Source of the DNA: Fodinibacter sp963833495
Lineage (GTDB): Bacteria > Actinomycetota > Actinomycetes > Actinomycetales > Dermatophilaceae
Assembly: GCA_963833495.1 (NCBI GenBank)
Contig: CAWHYJ010000004.1
Location: 281,325-345,324 of the forward strand
Length of the DNA stretch: 64,000 nucleotides
Direction of reading: 5' to 3'
In this document: one piece after another, positions 42,548-51,128 of the stretch
How positions within the stretch are numbered: position 1 is the first letter of the stretch
Layout: each line of letters opens with the position of its first letter
The notes under the pieces: generated by a model
Database searches by the model: none
What the model was told of the DNA's origin: nothing
What the model saw: only the letters and a program-made list of their open reading frames with translations
Made by a program: the position numbers and the translations under genes

Positions 42548-42647
42548 GCTCCTGGTGACATGCAGTCGTGCGATGGCGCGGCCAGGTCTGTGCTCAGCGC
42601 ACCCTCGGATGCCGGCCCGCGGCATTCCACTGCATGTCACCAGGAGC
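42548..42647. repeat. Inverted-repeat element, family B copy 1
   Basis: gctcctggtgacatgcagt (42548-42566) and its exact complement (42629-42647) are 19-bp perfect arms around 62 nt. The interior has tcgtgcg after the left arm and ggcattcc before the right arm. The right arm overlaps the last codons of the DUF559 gene. A homologous element in the same orientation lies at 43601-43704, on the other side of that gene. Confidence 0.85.
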
Positions 42648-43551
42648 GCCGGGGCGGGTTCTCGGGCACCCCGCCCCCACGGGTGACCCGCCACGAGCGC
42701 AGCGCCCAGCGGACCCAGTCCTGCTCGAACATGACGTCCTCGAAGCTGAACCGCAGTGATGACCAGGCGAAGACGGCGAACTCGGTGTGTCGCCGGCAGT
42801 CCTTGCGCAGGCCCTTCCGGGTGCCGTGGTGCTCGAAACCATCGGCCTCGACCGCGAGCCGGAGCTCCTCGCTGCCCAGGTCGACCACGGCGAACAGCCC
42901 GGAGTCGGTGATCTGCAGCTGAGGCGTCAGCTCAAAGCCCTCCTCGAGGCACAGCGCGCGGAGCACCGACTCGAACGGGTTGGCCGCCCGACCGTCGGCA
43001 TGCGCCGCCACTCGGCGAGCCCGCCGCGCGCCAGTGCCGCGCAGACGGGCGGCGGCCTCGATGAGCTCGGCGCGGGTGACGTCCTTCGCCCGGAGTGCGG
43101 AGTCGGCCACCGCCAGCGCTTCGTCGAACGGCAGCGCGCGGGCACAGTCGAGCACCGTACGGAGCGCGGTGGTGACTCCATGGCCCACGTCGTCTCGTCC
43201 GAGCTCGGCCCAGTGAGGAACGATGCCGGCGAGCTCGCCCGGCCGGAGGTGCCGGCTGCGGCGCACGGTGACCCAGGCGGCATCCGGCACCGTCTTGACC
43301 GCCCAGCCGTGGTGCTGCGCGGCGCTGAGGTGCGAGAGGGTTGCAGCGCGAGCCTGGCTGACCTTCAGGTGCTCGGAGGCGGAGGGAAGCACGTACCGGC
43401 CGAGGCCGGGGCGCACGACGACCCCCGCCGTCGTTGCTCGTCTGATCAGCCGAGCCGGGTGCACGACGCGCAACAACTTCCACGTCGTCACACCTCCGAG
43501 GAACCGCACGGTCTCGGCGACTTCGCCCAGGTCATCCCCCACAGCGCTCAT
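42637..43551 (-). CDS. AbiEi-like N-terminal domain plus DUF559 nuclease-like domain protein
   Basis: 304 residues from ATG 43551 (GTG 43578 also possible). The N-terminal half is the AbiEi-type winged-helix pattern (ETVRFLGGVTTWKLLRVVHPARLIRRATTAG, GLGRYVLP). The C-terminal 100 residues are a DUF559/Vsr-like PD-(D/E)xK fold (AVVDLGSEELRLAVEADGFEHHG, CRRHTEF). Such solitary genes are common, variable and multi-copy in actinobacteria; role unknown, perhaps defence or DNA processing. It is bracketed by family B elements and lies in an insertion within a conserved block. Confidence 0.85.
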   Translation of the reverse strand: MSAVGDDLGEVAETVRFLGGVTTWKLLRVVHPARLIRRATTAGVVVRPGLGRYVLPSASEHLKVSQARAATLSHLSAAQHHGWAVKTVPDAAWVTVRRSRHLRPGELAGIVPHWAELGRDDVGHGVTTALRTVLDCARALPFDEALAVADSALRAKDVTRAELIEAAARLRGTGARRARRVAAHADGRAANPFESVLRALCLEEGFELTPQLQITDSGLFAVVDLGSEELRLAVEADGFEHHGTRKGLRKDCRRHTEFAVFAWSSLRFSFEDVMFEQDWVRWALRSWRVTRGGGVPENPPRRSW

Positions 43552-43600
43552 CGCGACATGCTGCCGGTTCAAGGGCACACGCCGGAGTCGTCATCCACAG

Positions 43601-43704
43601 GCCCGGTGCCTCCCCAGACGTGCAGTCGCGCGGGTGGTGCGCAGCGGGCGTGCTCACGCGCTGCTGGACGCGGCCCCACGGCATCCCACTGCATGTCACC
43701 GGGC
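43601..43704. repeat. Inverted-repeat element, family B copy 2
   Basis: Starts gcccggtg and contains gacgtgcagt; ends actgcatgtcaccgggc. Arms pair after skipping 8 extra bases (cctcccca) in the left arm. It shares tgcagtcgcgcg, gtgctca and ggcatcccactgcatgtcacc with copy 1 (20 of 21 over the last part). Same orientation as copy 1, so the two form a direct repeat around the DUF559 gene. Confidence 0.8.
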
Positions 43705-43743
43705 GCACTGGCGGACCCGCCGCGGTGGCGAACCGCGGGCTGG

Positions 43744-44427
43744 TCAGGGGGAGGTGAGGAGGGGGAAGGCGGCGACGACGGAGTCGAGGGCGGAGCGGTC
43801 GCCCTCGACCGTCATCCGGCCGTCGTCGACCGCGGTCTGCGCGGTGAGCCCGTGCAGCAGCACGTCGGTCCAGGTCGACGAGTCGGAGCGGACCGTGGCG
43901 TCGGCATCCACCGCGGGCTCGCGCTCGACGCTGCACGCGCCCGGTGCCAGGTGCAGGGTGTACTCGCGGTCGCGACCGTCGCGGGCCGTGAGCAGGAGCC
44001 GCAGGGTGACGTCGCGGGTCGCCCGCTCGGCGGCCGTCGCGCCCATCGTGCGGCTGGCGAGGACCGCGGTGTCGTCGCTGACCCGCGCCTCGTGCGGCAT
44101 CCGCGGCGACTGGGAACCCCAGCGACCGAGCACCTGGAGCACCTCCTCCAGCTCGCGCCCCCACGGCGTGAGGTCGTAGACGTTGACCCGCGCCGGCGGC
44201 GGCAGCTCGTCGTGCACAACGACCCCGACCTCCTCGAGCTCGCGCAGCCGCTGGGCCAGCACGCTGGGGCTGATGCCGGGCACGTCGGCCCGCAGGTCGG
44301 CGAAGCGCTTGGGCCCGAGCACGAGCTCGCGCACGACGATCAGCGCCCAGCGGTCGCCGACGAGGTCGAGCGCGTGGGCCGCGGCACAGCCGTCGTCGTA
44401 CGAGCCGTAGGTGCGTCGTGTGGCCAT
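43744..44427 (-). CDS. HxlR-type winged-helix regulator with SCP2-like C-terminal domain
   Basis: 227 residues from ATG 44427. N-terminal HxlR domain: ALDLVGDRWALIVVRELVLGPKRFADLRADVPGISPSVLAQRLRELEEVGVV. The C-terminal 110 residues (LRLLLTARDGRDREYTLHLAPGACSVE) resemble sterol-carrier-type ligand domains, suggesting small-molecule sensing. Divergent from an MFS exporter 66 nt away, its probable target. Confidence 0.93.
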   Translation of the reverse strand: MATRRTYGSYDDGCAAAHALDLVGDRWALIVVRELVLGPKRFADLRADVPGISPSVLAQRLRELEEVGVVVHDELPPPARVNVYDLTPWGRELEEVLQVLGRWGSQSPRMPHEARVSDDTAVLASRTMGATAAERATRDVTLRLLLTARDGRDREYTLHLAPGACSVEREPAVDADATVRSDSSTWTDVLLHGLTAQTAVDDGRMTVEGDRSALDSVVAAFPLLTSP

Positions 44428-44456
44428 GGCGGGAGCGTAGATCGAAGCGCTGGGTA

Positions 44457-44490
44457 TTGACAACAGACCGAAAGATACTGTTTTACTACT
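44457..44490 (+). promoter_or_regulatory. Probable promoter of the MFS gene
   Basis: The 66-nt divergent gap has an AT-rich stretch with ttgaca (44457-44462) as a -35-like hexamer and several poor -10 candidates (tactgt at 44476, tttact at 44482). The MFS ATG at 44494 has no Shine-Dalgarno, so the mRNA is probably leaderless or nearly so. HxlR regulators bind such gaps. Confidence 0.45.
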
Positions 44491-44493
44491 TGA

Positions 44494-45990
44494 ATGCCGT
44501 CCACCACCCGCGCCGCCGTCGGGCTTGCCGTGCTGGCCCTGCCCACCGCCCTGGTCGCCATCGACATCTCGGTGCTGGCGGTGGCCCTGCCCCGGATGGC
44601 CGACAGCCTCGGCGCCAGTGCCCCGGAGCTGCTCTGGATGGTCGACAGCTACAACTTCCTCGTCGCGGGCGCGATGCTCACCATGGGCGCCGTGGCCGAC
44701 CGGTTCGGCCGGCGCCGGGTGATCGTCGCCTGTGCGCTCGTCTTCGCCGCGGCATCCGCAGTCGGGGCCTTCGCGACGACGCCCCTGATGGTGATCGGCG
44801 CGCGGTCGGTGATGGGCGTGGCGGGCTCGGCGCTGATGCCGGCCTCGCTGGCGCTCATCGGCGTGATGTTCACGCGGGAGCAGGCCCGCGTACAGGCGAT
44901 GGGGGCCTACATGACCGTGTTCCTGGTCAGCATGGCGGCGGCCCCGCTCGTCGGCGGGCTGCTGCTCTCGCGCTGGTGGTGGGGCTCGGTGTTCCTCATC
45001 GGGGTGCCGGTCATGCTGCTCTCGGTGGTGCTGGTTCCGCGGTTCGTGCCCGAGTCACGGGCCGACGTGCCGCCGCCGGTCGACGTCTCGAGCGCCGCGA
45101 TGAGCCTGGCCGCGATCCTCCTGCTCGTGTTCGCCCTCAAGACGGCGGTCGACGACGGGCTCACCGCTGCGGTGCTGGCCACCACCGCAGCGGGCGTCGC
45201 AACCGGCCTGCTCTTCCTGCGCCGTCAGCGGCGGCTCGAGCACCCGCTGCTCGACCTCGCGCTGCTGCGGCACCCGGCCGTGGGCCCCACCCTCGTCGTG
45301 CTGTTCCTCACCGCCCTGCTCATGGGTGGCACCTCCCTGTTCTTCAACCTCTACCTGCAGGAGGTGCAGGGCCTGACCCCGCTCGCCGCCGCCGTGTGGA
45401 TGCTGCCCCAGATGGTCGCGATGATCGCCGCCGCCAACCTCGGCCCGCTGCTGACCCGGCGGGTGTCGACGCACCGGGTGGTGGTGGGGATGCTGACCGT
45501 GATGACGACCGGTTTCGTCTGCTACACGCTGCTCACGGTCGCCCCGGCGTCGCTGCCGCTCGCGGCCCTCGGCGGGTCGCTGGCCACCTTCGGCATCGGG
45601 GCGGCGTTCCCGCTGCTCATGGACACCGCCATCAGCGCGGCCCCACCGGAGCGGGCCGGCTCGGGCGCCGCACTGGCGCAGGTGTCGAACGAGCTCGGCA
45701 TCGCGCTCGGGCTGACCCTGCTCGGCTCGCTCGGCACGGTGGTCTACCGTGCGGTGCTGGCCCAGCCGGGGTCGGCCGCCGAGGCCAACGTGGTCGAGGG
45801 CGTGCGCGGGGCCGGCACCCCGCCCGATGCCGCCCAGCTCGACCACGTGCAGGCGGCGTTCACCCAGGCCTTCAACGTGGTCGGCCTGGTCGGGGTCGCG
45901 ACGATGCTGGGGGTCTTGGTGATCGTGGTCGCGAGCGGGCGCCGCCTGGCCGTGCAGGAGGAGCGCGCCACGGCATACTCGGGCGGGTGA
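44494..45990 (+). CDS. MFS transporter, DHA2 (14-helix) drug exporter type
   Basis: 498 residues from ATG 44494. First-loop motif GAVADRFGRRRVI, helix-1 DISVLAVALPRMADSL (with the conserved Asp of motif D), and motif C region GSALMPASLALIG. About 14 transmembrane helices with loops carrying basic residues. Related to EmrB/QacA proton-driven exporters. Divergent from HxlR; its stop overlaps the next gene's GTG. Likely drug or metabolite efflux. Confidence 0.93.
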   Translation: MPSTTRAAVGLAVLALPTALVAIDISVLAVALPRMADSLGASAPELLWMVDSYNFLVAGAMLTMGAVADRFGRRRVIVACALVFAAASAVGAFATTPLMVIGARSVMGVAGSALMPASLALIGVMFTREQARVQAMGAYMTVFLVSMAAAPLVGGLLLSRWWWGSVFLIGVPVMLLSVVLVPRFVPESRADVPPPVDVSSAAMSLAAILLLVFALKTAVDDGLTAAVLATTAAGVATGLLFLRRQRRLEHPLLDLALLRHPAVGPTLVVLFLTALLMGGTSLFFNLYLQEVQGLTPLAAAVWMLPQMVAMIAAANLGPLLTRRVSTHRVVVGMLTVMTTGFVCYTLLTVAPASLPLAALGGSLATFGIGAAFPLLMDTAISAAPPERAGSGAALAQVSNELGIALGLTLLGSLGTVVYRAVLAQPGSAAEANVVEGVRGAGTPPDAAQLDHVQAAFTQAFNVVGLVGVATMLGVLVIVVASGRRLAVQEERATAYSGG

Positions 45991-46799
45991 GTGCCACTCC
46001 GCCGCCGTCGGTGACCGCCCCGTGGTCGGGGGGTGACGTCACCGCCCGGGCCCACTGCGTGTTGGCCCCCAACCCCGGTCCGATGACGCTCGACGGCACG
46101 AACACCTGGGTGCTGCTCGAGCCCGGCTCCACGGAGGCGGTCGTCATCGACCCCGGCCCGCTCGACGACGGCCACCTCGCCGCCGTGCTGCAGCTCGTGC
46201 AGGAGCGCGGCGCCCGGGTGGCCGAGACGGTGCTCACCCACGGGCACCACGACCACGCCGAGGGCGCGCCCCGCTTCGCGGAGCTCACGGGCACCCGGGT
46301 GCGGGCCGTGGGGCGCGGCCACGACGACCTGCACGACGGTGACGTGCTGACCACCGGCGGGCTCGAGCTGCGGGTGGTCGCCACGCCGGGGCACACCTCC
46401 GACTCGATCTCGTTCGCCCTGCCCGCCGACCATGCCCTGCTCACCGGCGACACCGTGCTCGGCCGCGGCACGACGGTCGTCGCCCACCCCGACGGCGAGC
46501 TCGCCGCCTACCTCGACTCCCTCGAGCGCCTCCGCTCGCTCACCGGCGACGGCTCGGTCGTGCGCATCCTGCCCGGGCACGGCCCGGTGGTGCCGGATGC
46601 CGCAGCGATGGTCGCGTTCTACCGCGTGCACCGCGCCGAGCGCCTCGAGCAGGTGCGCCAGGCGCTCGCCGACGGCGCGGCATCCGAGGCCGACCCGGTG
46701 GAGGGGGTGCTGCGGCGCGTCTACGCCGACGTGCCGTCAGCGGTGTGGCCGGCGGCGCGGCTGTCGATCATGGCGCAGCTGGACTACCTGTCGCGCTGA
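45987..46799 (+). CDS. Metallo-beta-lactamase fold hydrolase (LACTB2-like)
   Basis: 270 residues from GTG 45987. Zinc motif THGHHDHAEG, then GHTSDSISF, GDTVLGRGT and PGHGPV. The C-terminal YRVHRAERLEQVRQAL helix and winged-helix-like end fit LACTB2-type nucleases and glyoxalase-II relatives. Conserved position before crp (Rv3677c in M. tuberculosis). The overlap with the inserted MFS gene indicates tight packing. Confidence 0.92.
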   Translation: MSATPPPSVTAPWSGGDVTARAHCVLAPNPGPMTLDGTNTWVLLEPGSTEAVVIDPGPLDDGHLAAVLQLVQERGARVAETVLTHGHHDHAEGAPRFAELTGTRVRAVGRGHDDLHDGDVLTTGGLELRVVATPGHTSDSISFALPADHALLTGDTVLGRGTTVVAHPDGELAAYLDSLERLRSLTGDGSVVRILPGHGPVVPDAAAMVAFYRVHRAERLEQVRQALADGAASEADPVEGVLRRVYADVPSAVWPAARLSIMAQLDYLSR

Positions 46800-46849
46800 C
46801 ACCGGATGCCGTGTCGCCCGGCCACGGGCCGGATGCCGTGCCGCTGCGG

Positions 46850-47527
46850 TCAGCGGGCGCGGCGCTTGAGCCGCTCGACGTCCATGAGCAGCACCGCGCG
46901 GGCCTCGAGGCGGAGCCAGCCGCGTGAGGCGAAGTCGGCCAGGGCCTTGTTGACGGTCTCGCGGGAGGCGCCGACCAGCTGGGCGAGCTCCTCCTGGGTG
47001 AGGTCGTGCGCGACGAGCAGACCCTCGTCGACGGGGCGGCCGAAGCGGGCCGCGAGGTCGAGCAGCGCCTTGGCGACGCGGCCGGGCACGTCGGTGAAGA
47101 CCAGGTCGGCGAGCACCTCGTTGGTGCGGCGCAGCCGACGCGCCAGGGCCGCCAGCAGCGTCGAGGCCACGCCCGGGCGGGTCGCGAGGAACTCCTTGAG
47201 CTGCTCGTGGCCCATCGAGACGACCTGGGTCTCCGCGACGGCGGTCGCAGTGGCGGTGCGCGGCCCGGGGTCGAACAGCGACAGCTCGCCGAACATCTCG
47301 CCCGGGCCGAGGATCGCCAGGAGGTTCTCGCGGCCGTCACTGCTGGTGCGGCCGAGCTTGATCTTGCCCTCTGCGATGACGTAGAGGCGGTCGCCCTGGT
47401 CGCCCTCGTGGAAGAGGATGTCGCCGCGCTCGAGGCGCGAGGGGCTCATGGTCGCGATGAGCGACTCCGCCATCTGGTCGTCGAGGGCAGCGAACAGGGG
47501 TGCTCTGCGTACGACGTCGTGATCCAC
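46850..47527 (-). CDS. crp: Crp/Fnr family transcriptional regulator
   Basis: 225 residues from GTG 47527. cNMP-binding barrel (GDILFHEGDQGDRLYVIAEGKIKLGRTS, phosphate-binding FGELSLFDPGPRTATATAV) and C-terminal helix-turn-helix (LTQEELAQLVGASRETVNKALADFASRGWL). Actinobacterial Crp/GlxR homologue, a global cAMP-responsive regulator of carbon metabolism; cAMP dependence is inferred from the ERTA-like pocket. Candidate controller of acs, actP and tdh in this window. Confidence 0.96.
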   Translation of the reverse strand: MDHDVVRRAPLFAALDDQMAESLIATMSPSRLERGDILFHEGDQGDRLYVIAEGKIKLGRTSSDGRENLLAILGPGEMFGELSLFDPGPRTATATAVAETQVVSMGHEQLKEFLATRPGVASTLLAALARRLRRTNEVLADLVFTDVPGRVAKALLDLAARFGRPVDEGLLVAHDLTQEELAQLVGASRETVNKALADFASRGWLRLEARAVLLMDVERLKRRAR

Positions 47528-47660
47528 GCGGCACAGTGTGCCAGAGAACACAGTCCGCGCGCGGAGGGTGGGCCCAGTCGTGGACGTGTCCGGCATCCAC
47601 CCCCTCGCCTCACGGACGTGCAGGTGGGAGGCCGTCGGACCCTCCGCCTAGGCTGGCGCC

Positions 47661-48464
47661 GTGCCCGTGCCGACCCTCACCGCCGCCCGGCGTGCCCGCT
47701 TCGCCGCCGAGTCCCCGGTCGCCCGCACCCGCCGGGCCCGACGGATGTACCGCGCCCTCCTCGAGCGCTACCCCTACGCCCACTGCGAGCTCGACTTCGA
47801 GACGCCGCTGCAGCTGCTGGTGGCCACCGTGCTCTCGGCGCAGACCACCGACGTCATGGTCAACACGGTCACGCCCACCTTGTTCTCGCGCTGGCCCACC
47901 GCCGAGGCCCTGGCCGGTGCCGACCGGGAGGAGATGGAGACGGTGCTGCGGCCCACCGGCTTCTTCCGGGCCAAGACCCAGTCGGTCACCAAGCTGAGCG
48001 CGGCCATCGTCGAGCGGTTCGGCGGCGAGGTGCCCGGCCGCCTCGAAGACCTCGTGACCCTTCCGGGGGTCGGCCGCAAGACGGCCAACGTGGTGCTCGG
48101 CAACGCCTTCGGGGTGCCCGGCATCACCGTCGACACGCACTTCGGGCGGCTGGTGCGCCGGTTCGGCTGGACCGCCGAGACCGACCCGGTCAAGGTCGAG
48201 CCCGATGTCGGCGCGCTGTTTCCCAGGGCCGACTGGACCATGCTCAGCCACGTGCTGATCTTCCACGGCCGGCGCACCTGCCACGCCAAGAAGCCGGCGT
48301 GCGGCGCCTGCCCGGTCGCCCAGTGGTGCCCCAGCTACGGCGACGGCGAGACCGACCCGGTCAAGGCCCGCAAGCTGCTCGCCTACGAGCTGGCGCCCGG
48401 TTCGCTCGTGGTGCCAGACCCGCCACCCGGCCCGCTGCCCGACGACGCCCCGGCGGCCTCCTGA
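47661..48464 (+). CDS. nth: Endonuclease III (DNA glycosylase/AP lyase)
   Basis: 267 residues from GTG 47661, longer than E. coli Nth. Helix-hairpin-helix LPGVGRKTANVVLG carries the catalytic Lys, and the Asp is in ITVDTHFGRL. The 4Fe-4S cluster loop is CHAKKPACGACPVAQWC (C-x6-C-x2-C-x5-C). It removes oxidised pyrimidines. The C-terminal 40 residues are Pro-rich. Divergent from crp, as in mycobacteria. Confidence 0.96.
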   Translation: MPVPTLTAARRARFAAESPVARTRRARRMYRALLERYPYAHCELDFETPLQLLVATVLSAQTTDVMVNTVTPTLFSRWPTAEALAGADREEMETVLRPTGFFRAKTQSVTKLSAAIVERFGGEVPGRLEDLVTLPGVGRKTANVVLGNAFGVPGITVDTHFGRLVRRFGWTAETDPVKVEPDVGALFPRADWTMLSHVLIFHGRRTCHAKKPACGACPVAQWCPSYGDGETDPVKARKLLAYELAPGSLVVPDPPPGPLPDDAPAAS

Positions 48465-48646
48465 CCGGAGGGCTCCCGGCATCCGCCACCCTGGCCGTCG
48501 CCGGGTCGGCGCCCGGGCGCGGCCGGGGCGTGACCCCAAGGTGGGCGGGCCGATCCTCGAAAGCCCGGGAGCTCCCCAGACTTGCTGCCTACCATGGCGC
48601 TCATGACGACGGCGCGCGCACGGTGCCCCGGCACGGCGGGCACGGC

Positions 48647-49312
48647 GTGACCACCCCGACGCCCGGGTGGCTCGTCGACCTCGCGTCCCGCACCGATGTG
48701 GCCGAGCACGAGTGGTTCGCGACCTACGCGCCGCCCGAGGGGGAGGGTCGCCGGTCGGCCGTGCTCATGCTCTTCGGCCCGGACCTCCGCGGCGGCGAGG
48801 ACATCGTGCTCACCGAGCGCGCCCACACCCTGCGCTCGCACCCGGGACAGGTGTCCTTCCCCGGCGGCCGGCTCGACCCTGACGACGACGGGTCGGTGGG
48901 AGCGGCGCTGCGCGAGGCCGAGGAGGAGGTCGGCCTCGACCCGGCGGGCGTCGAGGTACTGGCCACGTTCCCCGACCTCTTCCTCGCGCCGAGCCAGCAC
49001 GCCGTGACACCGGTGCTGGCCTGGTGGCCGAGCCCGGTGCCGGTGGGGGTCGTCGACGCCGGCGAGGTGGAACGGGTGCTGCGGGTGCCCGTGGCCGACC
49101 TCGTGGCGCCGACCAACCGGTTCACCGCCGTCTTCGGGCCCTACAAGGGCCCCGCCTTCGAGGTGGGCGACCTGTTCGTGTGGGGCTTCACCGCGATGCT
49201 GCTGAGCAGCCTGTTCGACCTGGCCGGGCTGGCCGTTCCGTGGGACACCACGGTCGAGCGCCCGCTGCCCGACCGCGTGATGTCGCCGTGGATGCGGGGG
49301 AGCACCGGGTGA
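48647..49312 (+). CDS. CoA pyrophosphatase-type Nudix hydrolase
   Basis: 221 residues from GTG 48647 (GTG 48623 possible). The CoAse signature LRSHPGQVSFPGGRLDPDD joins a standard Nudix box with REAEEEVGLDP. Hydrolyses CoA or related dinucleotides. Its stop overlaps the MarP start (GTGA), matching the Rv3672c-Rv3671c arrangement. Confidence 0.92.
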   Translation: MTTPTPGWLVDLASRTDVAEHEWFATYAPPEGEGRRSAVLMLFGPDLRGGEDIVLTERAHTLRSHPGQVSFPGGRLDPDDDGSVGAALREAEEEVGLDPAGVEVLATFPDLFLAPSQHAVTPVLAWWPSPVPVGVVDAGEVERVLRVPVADLVAPTNRFTAVFGPYKGPAFEVGDLFVWGFTAMLLSSLFDLAGLAVPWDTTVERPLPDRVMSPWMRGSTG

Positions 49313-50517
49313 GCGGGTCGACGGCTCTCGACCTGGCCCTGCTGTGTCTGCTGGGTCTGTACGCCTGGAGCGGCTGGCGGCAGGGCTTCGTGTCGGCCCT
49401 GCTCGGGCTCGTCGGGCTCGTCGGCGGCGCCTGGCTGGCGCTGCAGCTCGCCCCATCGCTGCTCGAGGACCACGCCGGCATCTACCCGGCGACGCCGGTG
49501 GGGGTGCTCGCCCTGCTGGCGGCGGTCGTCGCCGTCGCACTCCTCGGGCAGGGCCTGATGCTGTTCCTGGCCAGGCGAGTGCGCGACGTCGTCACCGACC
49601 CGGCCGTGCAGGCGGTCGACTCGGGGCTCGGCCTGTTCGCCGTGCTCGTCACCGCCATGCTCGTGGTGTGGGTCGTGGCGGGGGCGGTGAGCACCAGCGG
49701 CCCGCGCGCGGCGCGCGAGCTGGTCTCGCACTCGGCGGTGGTGACGGCCCTGGACGAGCTCATGCCCTCGGCGGCCGACGGACTCGTGCAGGACCTCACC
49801 GAGGCCATCGACGACGGCGTCTTCCCGCGGGTGTTCGAGGGCCTGGGCCCCGAGCCGATCGCACCGGTCGACGCCCCCGACGGGGCCGTGACCAAGGACC
49901 CGGACGTCGTGCGCGCGCTCAAGTCCGTGGTGCACGTGCGGGCGGAGTCCGACGGCTGCGGGCAGGCACAGGTGGGCAGCGGCTGGGTGCTGTCCCGGGG
50001 GCGGGTCGCCACCAACGCCCATGTGGTGGCCGGGGCCGACCGGGTCACCGTCAGCGTGCGAGGCACCGGTCGCGAGCACTCGGCGCGGGTGGTGGCCTTC
50101 GACCCCCGCCGCGACGTCGCGGTGCTCGAGGTGACCGAGCTCGACGCCCCGTCCGCGCAGCAGGGAGCCGCGCTGGACACGGGCGCGCAGGCCGCGGTGG
50201 CGGGGTTCCCCGGTGACCAGGGGCTGTCGGTCGGGGCCGCCCGGGTGCGTGACGTGCTGCGCGCCCGGGGTGCCGACATCTACGGCACCCTCGACGTGAC
50301 CCGCGAGATCTACTCGCTGCGGGCCGAGGTGCGCCGGGGCGCATCGGGTGGCCCGGTGCTCGACCGGCGCGGTGAGGTCGTCGGCATGGTCTTCGCCACC
50401 TCGCTCGACGACGCCGACACCGGCTACGCGCTCACCCTCGACGAGATCGCGCCCGTCCTGCGCCGGGGCGAGCTCGGCTCGCGCCCGGTGTCGACGGGGC
50501 GGTGCCTCTCAGGCTGA
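49309..50517 (+). CDS. marP: MarP-like membrane serine protease
   Basis: 402 residues from GTG 49309. Four transmembrane helices in the first 130 residues (CvpA-like region), then a periplasmic chymotrypsin-fold protease with His 238 (TNAHVV), Asp 269 (RRDVAVLEV) and Ser 346 (RGASGGPV). In mycobacteria MarP is required for acid resistance and cleaves the peptidoglycan hydrolase RipA. Two cysteines could form the redox-sensitive disulfide. Ends over the 3' end of the convergent holin-like gene. Confidence 0.95.
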   Translation: MSGSTALDLALLCLLGLYAWSGWRQGFVSALLGLVGLVGGAWLALQLAPSLLEDHAGIYPATPVGVLALLAAVVAVALLGQGLMLFLARRVRDVVTDPAVQAVDSGLGLFAVLVTAMLVVWVVAGAVSTSGPRAARELVSHSAVVTALDELMPSAADGLVQDLTEAIDDGVFPRVFEGLGPEPIAPVDAPDGAVTKDPDVVRALKSVVHVRAESDGCGQAQVGSGWVLSRGRVATNAHVVAGADRVTVSVRGTGREHSARVVAFDPRRDVAVLEVTELDAPSAQQGAALDTGAQAAVAGFPGDQGLSVGAARVRDVLRARGADIYGTLDVTREIYSLRAEVRRGASGGPVLDRRGEVVGMVFATSLDDADTGYALTLDEIAPVLRRGELGSRPVSTGRCLSG

Positions 50518-51048
50518 CGGGGTCGGCGTCCCGTTGGCGGCGCCCGTGCTGCCGGATGCCGTGCCCCCGGGTGTCGCGGAGGCCGCCACGCCGCCGGCGG
50601 CGCCAGTACCCGCTGTCGGGGCACCTGCCGCCGCGGTAACGGCATCCGGCTCGCCCTTGGGGTTCTTGATCGCGGCGATGGTCTGCTGGGCCTGGTCGAT
50701 GGCGCGCTCGGGAGCGGGCTTGGCCTGGTCGAGGGCCTTCTTGCCGAGCAGCCCGAGGATGCCGCCGACGATGAGCACCACCACGGCGACGATCAGGTAG
50801 CCGGCCCACACCGGCAGCCACGTGGAGATGCCCCAGGCGGCGCTGTGCAGCAGGAAGACGAAACCCATGAGCGCGAGGAACGCCGCGCCGGCGAGCAGGC
50901 CGGCGCCCTTGCCGAGCACCTTTGCGCCGTCGGTGACTTCGGCCTTGGCCAGTGCGATCTCGCCCCGGACGATGCCCTCGAGGTCGTGGGTGGCGTCAGC
51001 CACCAACTGGCCGATGGTCCGCTCCGTGCCCGATGTCCCGGTTGCCAT
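50509..51048 (-). CDS. Phage holin superfamily III-type membrane protein
   Basis: 179 residues from ATG 51048. N-terminal helix TIGQLVADATHDLEGIVRGEIALAKAEV, then two membrane helices (about 50-73 and 82-105), then an Ala/Gly/Pro/Thr-rich tail. The annotation name holin derives from the fold; in actinobacterial chromosomes this gene is a conserved neighbour of marP (Rv3669 type), not part of a prophage. It overlaps the marP stop by 9 nt. Confidence 0.9.
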   Translation of the reverse strand: MATGTSGTERTIGQLVADATHDLEGIVRGEIALAKAEVTDGAKVLGKGAGLLAGAAFLALMGFVFLLHSAAWGISTWLPVWAGYLIVAVVVLIVGGILGLLGKKALDQAKPAPERAIDQAQQTIAAIKNPKGEPDAVTAAAGAPTAGTGAAGGVAASATPGGTASGSTGAANGTPTPSA

Positions 51049-51128
51049 GCGCGTCCGCCTCACTGTCCACGTCGGCCCACGTGACGGGCCCTCGACGCAG
51101 ACCTTACCCAGCGCGGGCCGCTGTGGAG

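Noticed and set aside
50509..51048. Holin gene as sign of a prophage
   Set aside because: No phage genes around it, and this holin-like gene is a normal neighbour of marP in actinobacteria.
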